Source of the DNA: Blumeriella jaapii
Lineage: Eukaryota > Ascomycota > Leotiomycetes > Helotiales > Drepanopezizaceae
DNA length: 64,000 nucleotides
Direction of reading: 5' to 3'
Assembly (NCBI GenBank): GCA_009599575.1
Contig: VWND01000002.1
Coordinates: 558,001-622,000, forward strand
The first letter of the stretch is position 1; every line of letters starts with the position of its first letter. The position numbers and the translations under genes were made by a program. This document shows, piece by piece, positions 33,733 to 44,883 of this stretch. The notes beneath the pieces were generated by a model, which was not told where the DNA came from, did not search any database, and worked only from the letters and a program-made list of their open reading frames with translations.

Positions 33733-35739
33733 TTGTCGGAATCTGAACTTATCGAATTACGCGAATATCTCGATTCGAGCTTAAAAAAAGGCTGGATAAA
33801 AAGGTTTACTAGCCCTGCCGGCGCACCGGTAATATTCATACCGAAAAAAAACGGAAGTTTACGATTATGCGTCGATTATAGAAGTCTAAACGCAGTTACG
33901 ATTAAAAATCGAATTCTTTTACTTCTTATAAGCGAAACTTTAAATCGTTTGAAAAAAGCTAAAATATTCACTAAGCTAGATCTTATTTGGGCGTACCACC
34001 GCCTTCGAATAAAAAAGGAAAATAAATGGAAAACTGCGTTTCGCACTTGTTACGAACACTTCGAATACTGCGTATTACCCTTCGGCCTTTCGAACGCATC
34101 AGCAATCTTCCAAGCATATATTAATCAAGCTTTAATCGGTTTAATAAATATTACGTATATAATTTATTTCGACGATATTCTAATATTTTCCGAAAACCCC
34201 GACGATTATACAAACGCGGTAAAAAAAGTTTTCGAAAAACTCCGTGCTAATAAACTTTACGAAAATCTGAAAAAATATGCCTTCGATACGAATACGGTTG
34301 AGTTTCTAGGCTTCGTCGTTATTCCTACGAAAATTAAAATGAACCCAGGGAAAATAAATAATATTCGGAAATGGCCCTTTTTTATTACGTGGCGAAATAT
34401 TCAAATGTTTTTGGGTTTCATCAATTTCTACAAACGTTTTATTAAGAACTACGCTAAGCTTTGCCGATTTATTACAAATCTTTTAAAAAGAATGCAACGA
34501 AAAAAGATGTCGGACCCTTTTCGTTTTCCATTCGAAGCGAAGCTCGCTTTTTTATTTTTAAAAGAAAAGTTTTGCTAAGCACCGATTTTACGCCATTTCG
34601 ATCCTCGATTAAAGATTCAAATCGAAACAGACGCTTCGAAATTCGTTATAAGCGAAATATTATCCCAATTGTTCGGAAAAAATGCGAGGGCACGTTGATA
34701 TCCTATCGCGTATTATTCGAAAAAGCTTTTTTTTATAAAACAAAAATACGAGATTTACGACGCTGAGCTAATAGCTATAATTTACGCTTTTAAATAATAG
34801 AACCAATATTTACGTAGCGCTTTTGACGTTATTATTATACGTACAGATTATTATAATTTGAAATACTTTTTTACGAAAAAACGTTTAAACGGACGCCAAA
34901 CGAAGTGGGCCGACGAGCTAGCTGAATACGATTTTACAATCGAATATAAAACAGAAGTTTTTAATCCGGCGGATGGTTTTTTCCGCCGGCCAGATTTAAA
35001 AAAAGATTTAGAAAAAAATGATAAGCAGCTGCCTACGCTGCATCGTAAGCTAAAACTAGCTTATTTAAAAAATTTTAGAATGTTTTCCGCAGTAAAAACA
35101 CGCCTAAAATCGGAGCATAAACCATTTCGCGCCGATAAGTATTCGAAATCTTTATTAACGGGATCAGAAGGTAGAAAGCAAACGGAGAGAAGCCAAATAA
35201 AAGGTTTTTCGCCGGATTGTCTTTTGCTAGTATTATTAATTGCAAACAATATATACCACGGAGCGTAGCCGTTGTATTGCTACAATCCGAAACGGCTAAT
35301 AACGAGCTAGCAGAACCGATTTATAAAACTATTTTTGAATTGCAAAAATCTGATTTTTTTATATTACAGAAAACGTACGAATCGGCTTCGCAAAGCAATC
35401 GAGCCGGGTCCGAGGAATATTGGCGTATAGGCCAAAATAAATTACTACGTTACAAAGGACGTGCGTATATTCCGAATAAGAGCGCTATTAAAAGCGAGAT
35501 ATTAAAAATTAATTACGACGACCCGACCGCCGGCTATTAAGGCTTTCGGCGAACGCTAGAACTGGTCGAAAGAAAGTATTTCTGGCCTGGTTTACGAGGC
35601 GACGTAAAGCGTTACGTTAATACGTGTGGAAAGTGCTAGAGAAGCAAGCTTAAAAAGCACCGACCCTATAGCGAATTAGCCCTTTTTTCGACTTTTACGA
35701 GATTTTGGAAAAAGATAACTATAGATTTTATTACGGGTT
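33733..35739 (+). pseudogene. Gypsy-A pol, first part (RT, RNase H, integrase N-terminus)
   Basis: A 281-codon open block (33733-34578) contains the RT: IFTKLDLIWAYHRLRI, LPFGLSNASAIFQ and the active-site YFDDILIF at about 34165-34185, with both Asp residues kept. RNase H follows with IETDASKFVI (34618) and a long frame at 34858-35268. The integrase H2C2-like region and start of the catalytic core (ITIDFITGLS) end at 35739-35744, where copy D is inserted. Stops separate the blocks. Confidence 0.82.
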
Positions 35740-35744
35740 TATCC

Positions 35745-36043
35745 TGTGACGATTCACTCTGTTGCCACCTTTCGTATCACCCCAGCAACTACGTATAGCT
35801 GCAAGCTTCCCAGCAACTACGTATAGCTGCAAGCTCCCTGGTCTCCTGGTGGATTTTCCCATTAACTATGGAGACTATTATGTATATAAGGCTCTTTTTT
35901 TTTAGCAACTTCTGCCTTCTGCAATTGTTGATTTTAAGTAAATATTTTTATTGTTACAAAACCAAAGGCTCGTTTCTCATATTATATAAACACGGCGACC
36001 AATTGACTGATCTCCCAGCCCTTCGACTAATTAGATCGTCATA
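35745..36043 (+). repeat. Gypsy-B copy D 5' LTR (299 bp)
   Basis: TGTGACGATTCAC...ATCGTCATA (final TCACA altered to TCATA). Preceded by TATCC. Confidence 0.92.
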
Positions 36044-36166
36044 TTATTAACAACTCTTTTTCTACGCTAGCGACGGCGTAAACTATCTTTCCCCTCGAAT
36101 TTCTTACGGGTCATACCAAAGTGATCGACCGGTCGTAAGAAGGCTTATTTCCGCATTTCGCGAAGG

Positions 36167-37650
36167 ATGGCTTCTGTTCAACGATCTTCCCCTTAGCAAA
36201 GCTTTTCAGCTTCTGCTATTACACCTCAACCTCCCTCTCAATCAGCGAAAAAGCAGCCTCCCCCAAAAGCTTTTTCTTCTGAAAACAGTTCTTCCTCCGA
36301 GAAAAAAAAAACAAAGGAAAAAGCAAAGCGCCAATCACTTCGCCTGCCACCTCCTTACATCCTAGCGCTAAGAGCGTTCAATTGAAACTTCTGCAAAATC
36401 AACTGAAGAAAGCGCAAGAGCGTAAACGACAACTTCTGGAAGCTATGCGATTGCGACAGACTTCTTAATCAGAGCGTTTGATAAAATCTATCGAACGTGC
36501 CTCTGCCAGTCGCGAATCTGCTGTTTCTTCCTCTCCTCGCAACGTTTCATTTCAACCAACAAACGCTGCAAACCAATTTCCACGCTTTTCGCGAACTCTT
36601 TTTGGATCTCCCCCTGACGGCCAAGACCTTAGCGCGCCTTTTAAACGCTATAATTCCCATTTATCTGCTAACTTTCGACTAGCTCGTATAAAGCGCGTTC
36701 CGAACCTTAAGTTTAAGCTAAATAATGATAAAGATTACAAAACACGCCACTAAGAAACTAAAGTTTTCGACAATCTCGAATTTTACCACGATTACTTCGC
36801 TAGCGATCGATCTCGCAAAAATTACATACTCGATCAAACCGAAGGCGTAGCAAAGGAGTTTCTGACCCCGCGTATCTTGGACCGCTCCGACCCTACACCT
36901 CCCGAAGAATTAGTTAAAAAGGTCGCCGATTTCCTAGCCGACCCTTCCGACGTTTAAAAGGCCGAAGACGAATTTAAGATGCTTGCAATAAATACGCACA
37001 ACGACTTTTAGCGATTTTACCTGCGATTCTTCACTCTCGCAGCGAACGCCCAAATACGAACTGACAAACAGCTTCGAAACGCTTTTCGCGATAAAATACC
37101 AAAGCGTCTACGAGAAAAGCTGCATTTGGAATAAGCGCGTACAACGACTTTTAAGGATTGGCTCACCGCCGTCCGACAAAAAGAATAAGATCAATTGGCT
37201 AAACGAACTTTATACGCGAGTCGCTTTATCAAATCTACCATCCATCAAAATGGTAAGTCCTTAACCAAAGCATACTACGAATCAAATCGTACGTACGAGA
37301 ATCGTCTAAGTGTTTCACAAGCTCTTCCTTAGCCCCTTGTTTTTTCTCCTTCTCCACGCCAAAACGCCCCCCCTGGCGTTTTTCTTTTTCGATCGGACCA
37401 ACGACAACGCTCGTCTTTTACTCCATATCAAAAAGTTCAAAAAGGCCAATCTGCAAGACTTTCTACGGGCCGACCCTCGGTTCCACCCAAAAGCCCTTCC
37501 AGGCTGGTAAGTGTAAACGAGGTCGAACCGGCCGAAGATTCGTTTTTTAATAATAGTAGTAAAAACGAAAACCCTTTTTTAGACGACTTCCAAAACGCAC
37601 ACGAGGAAATCGAAGGCTTTCCCGCCAGTCGGGAAAACGCCCAGGCCTAA
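36167..37650 (+). pseudogene. Gypsy-B copy D gag
   Basis: Same layout as the other Gypsy-B gag genes, with several Trp/Gln-to-stop changes and at least one indel, since its length is not a multiple of three. Ends in the same Gln-Ala-stop (37648-37650). Confidence 0.82.
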
Positions 37651-40600
37651 GCAAAGCCTCCTTTTTAAGCGTGTTGCGCGATATACGTTACTTTGACGTT
37701 CGAAAGCTTTTTAGTGGCGACTTATTGACAATCTCCGTTACATTCACCAAGAATAGCCTTTCGTACAAAGTGAAAGCGCTCGCCGACTCTGGAGCGAACG
37801 GTTATGCGTTAATCGATTCGGCGCTGATCAAATCCTTTTCTTTTTTTTTAAAACCTTTAATTCAACCTCTCCCGGCTCCTTTTCTTGTAAAAAGATATAA
37901 TAGAACTCGTGGCCATTTAATTACACATTTTACGCTTTTCAACTTTATTATTAACAATCGAATACAATCGTTCACTTCTTTTTTAATTACCAACTTCGGA
38001 AATCATAATGTGATTTTAGAAAAAGCTTGGCTGGCCGAACACCAAGTTTTACTAGACTGTAATAAACGCAAGCTTTATTGGCCGAAGTCTTACCTTCCCA
38101 CAGCCTTTTACGCTCGTTATATTAAAGTCTCTTATTTGCACCTCCGAAAGATTTAATCTCGCCACCAAAACGACGCTGTAAAACGTGATAAAAACCTTGA
38201 CCAATTGTGGCAGACCTACGACGCTGTGCGAAGCGCGAAAAGGTCGAATTTCATTCGCGGTGCCAATTTCGATAGCGACGCCAATGGAATAATACAAGAA
38301 ATTACACCACCTTCTCAAGCTGCCGATCCCCCTTCTATTATTTCTTCTCCTTTTTTTTTCCTTTCGTCAGAACAGCTTCCTCGTTCTACAAAAAACAGTT
38401 ACACCAAAAACCGAAAAAAGGCTTTCGCCGCGATGGCCTTTCAGCTTAATATAATCGATAATTTAAACAAGCCACCTTCTGAACCTTTCAAACGACCAGT
38501 TCGAAGACGAGTCCCTCAACCTACTGCTTATCCAATTTCCATCTGCCAGATCATTGCACACGCTTTTAAGCTGATTTTCAGAAAAAAAGCAATTGAAATG
38601 TTTTCAACCTTCCTATACGAAATCGACAGAATACTAAACGATTTTACGTACAACACTTTCCTTAAGACCCAATCTCACAGTTTTTTCGAACGTTTCAGGA
38701 CCAATAAAATATCGATTTCGACTTTTTCAACCAGCTTAGCAGAGCTAACTTCGAATAAACCTTTCTTCGAATCTTTTCCCCCGGAGTACAAAAACCTCGA
38801 ACACGTGTTTTCTAAGGCCGCTAGTAACGAGCTAGCCCCTCACCGGCCCTACGACCACAAAATCGAGCTTATTGTAAGTGAAAAAAAGCTGAAATACATT
38901 CCTTTGTACAAAATGTCGATTCCAAAGCTCGAGATTGTCAAGACTTACCTGCAAAACAACCTTAACAAAGGTTTTATCGAACCTTCCACCGCTCTTTTCG
39001 CTGCTCCAATGCTTTTCGCTAAAAAACCCGACGGTTTACTGCGTTTCTGTATCGATTATCGAGCTCTTAATAATATTATTCGTAAAGATCGCTACCCCCT
39101 TCCTCTTATCGATAAGACCCTTGCTCGTCTTTCGGAAGCGCGAATTTTTACGAAGCTCGATATTCGTTAAGCTTTTCACAGAATTCGAATAGACTCCGCT
39201 AGTAAAAAACTGACGACGTTTCGTACGCGTTACGGCGCCTATAAATGCAAGATGCTACCTTTTGGCCTTATTAATGGACCCGCAACTTATCAACGCTATA
39301 TAAACGACGTTTTCTTCGACTATTTGGACGATTTCTGCACTGCATACCTGAATGACATTTTTATTTATTCGTCCGACCTTTTGGAACACGCCATATACGT
39401 TCGCAAAGTGCTTTAAAGGCTCGCTGACGCTGGATTACAGGCCGATATTCGGAAATCTGAATTCAACGTTACACGGACCCGTTACCTAGGCTTTATTATC
39501 TCGACTAAAGGCTTAAAAGTAGATTCAGAGAAAGTCTCCGTGGTCGCCTACTGAAAGCCTTCTACTACTGTAAAAGATGTACAAAGCTTCCTTGGTTTTT
39601 GTAACTTTTACCGACGTTTCATTCGAGACTACGGTATAATTGCAAAGCTTCTGGTCCATTTGACCAAAGCTAACGTTCCTTTCAATTTCACTTCTGAATA
39701 TCAGAAGAATTTCGACCTTTTTACACTAGCCCTTACTACTGCACCAGTTCTACAATATTACAGACAAAACCTTCCCTGCATATTGGAAACTAACGCTTCC
39801 GACGGCGTAATAGCTTTTGTGCTTTCGCAATTCCATAGCGACGACTGGCTTCCAATCGCTTACTTCAGCAAAACCATGGCCTCCGCAGAGCTAAACTACG
39901 TCGTACACAACAAAAAAATACTCGCAATCGTAAGATTTCTAGGCAATTTTCGTGCTGAATTGGCTGGCTCAGTTTATTAAATTAAAATAATCACTGATTA
40001 CAAAGCTTTGAAATACTTTATAATTTCTAAGCTTTTGAACGCTCGACAGGCACGCTGGACCGAGCTTCTCGCCGATTATAACTTTCTCATTACGTACAGA
40101 CCAGGTAAACAGAACCTTTTGGCTGACGCACTGACACGTCGTACGAGCGAACTCGACCGCCAAAACTCCTTTAAACGCACCCAGCGCCTGCAAACACTTC
40201 TTCGAGCCGATCAGATCGATCACCGCCTTTTGATTAAAAAACTTCGACCGCCCACGGCCTCCGAAACAGCTGTTTTTATCGTTAAAATAGCTGATCTTTC
40301 ATCCGCATTTCGTATCGTTAATCAACTTTTCCACGCTAATCGCATAGCTAGCAGCCTGATAGCCTTCCGAAAGGAAGCTGTACGAAACGCTACGAGGAGG
40401 AACGACAAATACTTCGTATATACTTAAACGCGACCTACTGCTATATCACGGTCGCTTGATAGTATCAAACGTCGATCACTTTCGTCTGGCCTTTGTACGA
40501 AAAATGCACGACCAGATCTCCACCGTTTATCTCAGCGCTCGCAAAACTACGCAATTGCTCTCGAATTAATATTATTAGCGAGGTATAACAGTCTTCGTAA

Positions 40601-41910
40601 AACAATACTGTCGCAACTGCCACGCTTATCGAAGGAGTTTTGTTCCAAAAGATAAGCGCCCCGGCCTCTTTTAGTTTTTTTCTGTTTCTGACCACTTTTA
40701 GGAGCACGTTACAATAGACTTTTGCAACTTTAACAAAAACAAATACGATTACAATAACGTATTCGTAATGATAAATCGCTTTTCCAAGCAAGCCATTTCG
40801 ATTTTCTGCCACAAAAATATCGACGCTCGAGGCCTCGCCAAACTGTATATATTCCACGTGTACAAGTATTTTGGCCTTTCAAAAAGTATTATTAGCGATC
40901 GTGGCCCTTAGTATTAGTTTACCTTCTGGTCTGAATTAAACAAAATATTCGGTACGCAACTGAAGCTTTCGACAGCCGCTCACCTTAAAACCGACGGTCA
41001 AACCGAAATTTACAACCAATACCTGCAAAAACGCTTTCGATCCTTCGTAAACTTTTATCAAAACGATTAAAGCGAATTTCTCTTAATAATGGATTTCGCC
41101 CAAATGGTCCTCCTTCACGAAAGTCTAGATGGCCTTTCACCTTTTGAAATTATACACAGTTATACTTCTTATACCAATTGAAACTGGAAGCTCGATACTT
41201 CTCTCTCCTCCAATCCTTCACACAAGCTAAACGCAGACGAAGCTCGTGCGTACGCTCGCCGCCATTACGACGCCTGGAACCTCGCTAAATCGCATTTTCA
41301 ACAAGCCCACGACAAAATAAAAAGAAATGCGAATAGGTCTCGCCGCGCGAACGATTTTGACGTTGGCGACTACGTATGGTTCGATATGCGCCTATTTCCG
41401 ACCTCCCGGCCCTTCCGCAAGCTCGACAATCCTACAAACGGCCTTTTCAAAGTTGTAGCCAAAATTTTCGATAACGCTTTCAAGCTAGACCTTTCTAGTA
41501 TTATAAACGTACACCCAGTTTTTCACGCTAGTCGATTGCGTAAAGCAGCTGACGACGCGCTTCCAGGTCAAATTAACCTAGCTCCTGAACCTATTAATAT
41601 AACTGGTAAGCTTAAATACGAAATCGAAAAATTAATCGCTTGTCGAATGCAGCGGAAGACTTTTTAGTACAGAGCTTCTTGGGTAGGCTTAAATAAAGAT
41701 CTCACATGGTATCCCGCGTCTGATTTTATATACGCTCTTCTGAAAGTGCGCGACTTTCATTTGGCGTATAAAAAGCTCCCCGGTCTTTTTGCAAAACTTA
41801 TAAACTGGCTGAAAGCATATTCCGAAGGTTTGGACTCGTACGATCACTTGGATAGTGACGTACCAATAGATAAAAGCTCGAAAGCGCGCTTTTTTCGGAC
41901 GGGGGGATAG
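37651..41910 (+). pseudogene. Gypsy-B copy D pol
   Basis: Protease ADSGANGYALID intact near 37785-37820, RT over 38205-39420 with stops, RNase H over 39660-40427, integrase with many stops, and a C-terminal module at 41386-41667. The TAG at 41908-41910 abuts the 3' LTR. Confidence 0.82.
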
Positions 41911-42209
41911 TGTGACGATTCACTCTGTTGCCACCTTTCGTGTCATCCCAGCAACTACGTATAGCTGCAAGCTCCTCAGCAACTACGTATAGCTGCAAGC
42001 TCCCTGGTCTTCTGGTGGGTCTTCCCATTAACTGTGGAAACTATTATATATATAAGGCTTTCTCCTTTTAGCAACCTTTGCCTTCTGCAGTTGTTAATTC
42101 TAAGTGAATATCTTTATTATTACAGAACCAAAGGCTCGTTTCTCATACTATGTGAATACGGCGACCAGTTGACTGATCTCCCAGCCCTTCGACTGATTAG
42201 ATCGTCACA
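41911..42209 (+). repeat. Gypsy-B copy D 3' LTR (299 bp)
   Basis: TGTGACGATTCAC...GATCGTCACA, preceded by the CGGACGGGGGGATAG tract and followed by TATCC. Confidence 0.93.
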
Positions 42210-42214
42210 TATCC

Positions 42215-43327
42215 CTTAGCAAAAGACGAGATCGTGTTTACGATTCGATATTCGTTATAATAAACCGATATACGAAGCTGTCGAAATACATACCGATACA
42301 AAAACGATTTTAGCCTTAAATTTGGCTGAGATATTTATATAATACGTTTATAAAAATTTTGGCTGCTTTAAGGGGATTATTACAAACAGAAGGTCAGTTT
42401 TTACTAGTAAATTCTGGTTTTTAGTAATATTCCATCTACAAATACGACGTCGATTAAGCACCGCTTTCCATTTTTAGACCGATAGCCAAACGGAACGTCA
42501 AAATCAAGTTTTAGAATTCTATTTTCGCACGTACTGCGATTATCGACAAAACGATTAGACTACGAAGCTTGTTTTAGCCGAGTTTACGTATAATAACTCG
42601 ATATACGCTTTTACGGGTTCTATTCCCTTTCGCATACTGTACGGCTTTCACCCAGAACTTGGCAGCAACGTCGAAAGCGACGTCGTAAAAAGGGGGGTAC
42701 CGTCAGCGGAAAAACGAGTTAGAATATTGCAAAAAAAAAGAAAAGTATTTAATAAAAAGCTAAGAAAAGCCAACGCGAATTACAAAAAGTTTTACGACGC
42801 TAAATATAAAAAAACTAGATTTCAAATAAACGACAAAATATTATTATCGATTAAAAATCTCCGACAGCTGCGATTTTTTCGAAAGCTTTCAAATAAATAT
42901 TTAAAGCTTTTTTAAAATCAAGCGAATTATATACGAGCACGGCCAAGCTTATTAACTCGAGCTTTTTTTTTAATATCGTATTTACGATACTTTCCACGTT
43001 TCTTTACTAGAATTTTGGCAGGGTCGGAACGACACCGAGCCGAAGAATAATATAGTAAAACTTTAAGAACCCGAAGAATACGAGGTCAAATCAATACAGA
43101 CTTACAAAAATACAAAAAAGGGCCGATATTATTTGGTGCGATAAAAGGGCTATTTACTAAGCGAAAACTTCTGGGAGCCAGAAAACCACTTTACGAACGC
43201 AAAAAAGGTTATAGAAAAATACTTGAAAAATACGATAAATAATAGCAACGGAGCAGTAACGAATGCGCGTCGTAAGGGCAAGGAAAAAAAAACAAAAACA
43301 CTTAGAAAACCCCAGAACCGCCGCTAA
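42215..43327 (+). pseudogene. Gypsy-A pol, second part (integrase C-terminus and chromodomain)
   Basis: Resumes after copy D. Integrase core and C-terminus are recognisable but broken by stops. A chromodomain lies at 43076-43245: EEYEVKSIQTYKN, GRYYLVR-stop-KGYLLSENFWEPENHF, matching the YLVKWKGY...TWEPxxNL pattern with one Trp-to-stop. After a Lys-rich tail the frame ends with TAA at 43325-43327. The chromodomain suggests integration guided by histone marks of heterochromatin. Confidence 0.82.
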
Positions 43328-44099
43328 GCCAATTCATTTTCATCGTTATCCTTTTCCCTATCGTTATCGCTATTTTTTTCAGATTCAGAAGCAGCGGCAG
43401 GCTAAAAAAAGAATTAGTACCAGACGAATTCGCAAAGTATTCGATTCATTCCAGTCAAAGCTCCTACGATAGCCGTAATCGAATCCTGAATTGCAGCTAC
43501 GATATTTTCGTAGAAATTCAGAATTTAACCCAATTGGTTAGAGTAGATCCGAGCGACGTTTTCGAAACGTCGGAAAATACGTTTCATATTAGCGTCGTTA
43601 AAAAAAAGGGCCGGCGCAGCCAAAGCTTTTAAAACAGCAGCAGCCGCCAAACCGGCAAAAACGGGCGCAGCAGCAGCGGCGGCAGCCCGAGCCGCGGCGC
43701 GATTCGCACGACCTCCGATTATTATAAAAGCCGAAGCGTTACTCTTTTTTAAACGACTTATATAAGCGTCGTAGATAATAAGGTCGATAAAAGTTTTAGC
43801 AAAAGCTTTGGCTTCGGCAGCAAAAGAAAAAAGGGCGGCAGCGGCTGTAGCAATATCGAAACGATTTATAAAATCGTTAAGGCCCGCGAAAAGTATTTGC
43901 GCTTCGGTGGCGCGTACGGCAAGAATCTATAGCTAATTAAAAGCGAGTCCGAATAGAGATTTAAAAGATTTACAAAAAGGCACTGAGTGTGCGAAGCTTT
44001 GCAGCGGTTGCATTTTACGTTGAAAAGCTCGAAAACGCAAAAGAGCAAAAAATCCGCTGTAATGCTTTCGCGTAAGATCAGGCGAGCGCATCGAAGGCA
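43324..44099 (-). pseudogene. Antisense accessory reading frame of Gypsy-A (Cys-rich, then Ala-rich, acidic tail)
   Basis: Read on the minus strand, 44099-43980 gives a Cys-rich block (CLRCARL ... KCNRCKASHTQC). After an apparent one-base shift near 43920 the next frame runs to 43324 with an Ala-rich helical stretch (NRAAARAAAAAAPVFAGLAA at about 43695-43640), a mixed part (FYENIVAAIQDSITAIVGAL) and an acidic tail (SESEKNSDNDREKDNDE). All internal stops in this last frame are TAA or TAG and would be CAA or CAG before C-to-T mutation. The frame ends at 43324-43326, overlapping the sense pol stop at 43325-43327. This looks like a real gene opposed to pol, between pol and the 3' LTR; its start is unclear. 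Function unknown; the Cys pairs could bind zinc. Confidence 0.6.
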
Positions 44100-44465
44100 G
44101 ATAAAAATCAAAAGCATTTTAAGAATTCGCGGCGAACGCGGCGAAAAGCAGTTGATTAGGGTAGAAAAAAGCTGACGAAAAAATGAAAATAAAAAAAAAG
44201 AAAAAGAAGTTAAGCAGGAAGATGGCGGCCATTTTAAAAAAAAAGGCTTTTTTAAACGAAAATGCAAGCGCTACCGAAAATAAAAAAAACAGAACAGCAG
44301 AACAGCCATAATTTACGACCAAAGCGGACGAAACAGCTATAATTCACGACCGAAAGCGGAAGAAACCGCACGTTATTTCGAAGGCGTAACGCACGCTATA
44401 TACGGAAGCATACGCACAAAGAAATCAATCGCTTTTAGAGACCAAAGGCTTAGAGGGGGGGGTAA

Positions 44466-44878
44466 TATCAGAAACCAATATCACGTGTATAAGTCAGATG
44501 ATCCGCCAAGACCCTCTGCCTCCTACCAACCCTCGAATAGTACTTTCTGCGGATAGGCCGTGGGGGCCGGATAGTACTATAAGGGCTGGAGATAACATTT
44601 AAGTAAAACACTTTATGGGAATGATTGCTAAAAAACCAGTTATTAGGGTTATATTAAGAAGAATGAAAAAAGGTCGGGATAGGGGCTGGAGAAGCATACT
44701 AAATGGGGCTCGCCTGGTTTCCTGGGAAATACTTTTTTCGAGGGCTCCACCCCTCCTTTTGTACTTATACACGCCTTCTACTAGAGATGTAGAAAGTAGA
44801 AATCAGTCTGACTATCAACCCAACCTTATCTGAGCTCTATTGTCTGAACTAGTGTTTCCCTGCCTTTCAATCCTTACA
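44466..44878 (+). repeat. Gypsy-A 3' LTR (413 bp)
   Basis: Starts TATCAGAAACC (RIP-altered TGTCAGGAACC) and ends AATCCTTACA, then CTTAC. A G-rich run at 44455-44462 just before it is the likely polypurine tract. Confidence 0.93.
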
Positions 44879-44883
44879 CTTAC

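Larger units (their letters stand above)
35745..42209 (+). mobile_element. Gypsy-B copy D: Ty3/gypsy element nested in Gypsy-A, plus strand
   Basis: 6,465 bp, LTRs 35745-36043 and 41911-42209 (299 bp each), TATCC on both sides (35740-35744, 42210-42214). It belongs to the same subfamily as copy C. Gag from the ATG at 36167 to about 37650; pol about 37650-41910, ending with TAG at the LTR border. RIP damage is heavy, with the longest open block of 321 codons (38205-39170) over the protease linker and RT start. The RT motif reads Asn-Asp (39351-39356). Confidence 0.93.
31055..44878 (+). mobile_element. Gypsy-A: Ty3/gypsy (chromovirus) LTR retrotransposon with an antisense accessory frame
   Basis: LTRs of 413 bp (31055-31467 and 44466-44878), flanked by CTTAC (31050-31054, 44879-44883). 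Without copy D it is about 7.4 kb. Plus-strand order: gag with a degraded zinc knuckle (31562-33090), protease remnant near 33185, RT (33733-34578), RNase H (34600-34990), integrase (35217-35739, resuming at 42215), and a chromodomain (43076-43245). Between the chromodomain and the 3' LTR lie about 1.1 kb with an antisense reading frame, described separately. Base composition is strongly AT-rich with many RIP stops. It is a different family from Gypsy-B by LTR sequence and by protein. Confidence 0.92.
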
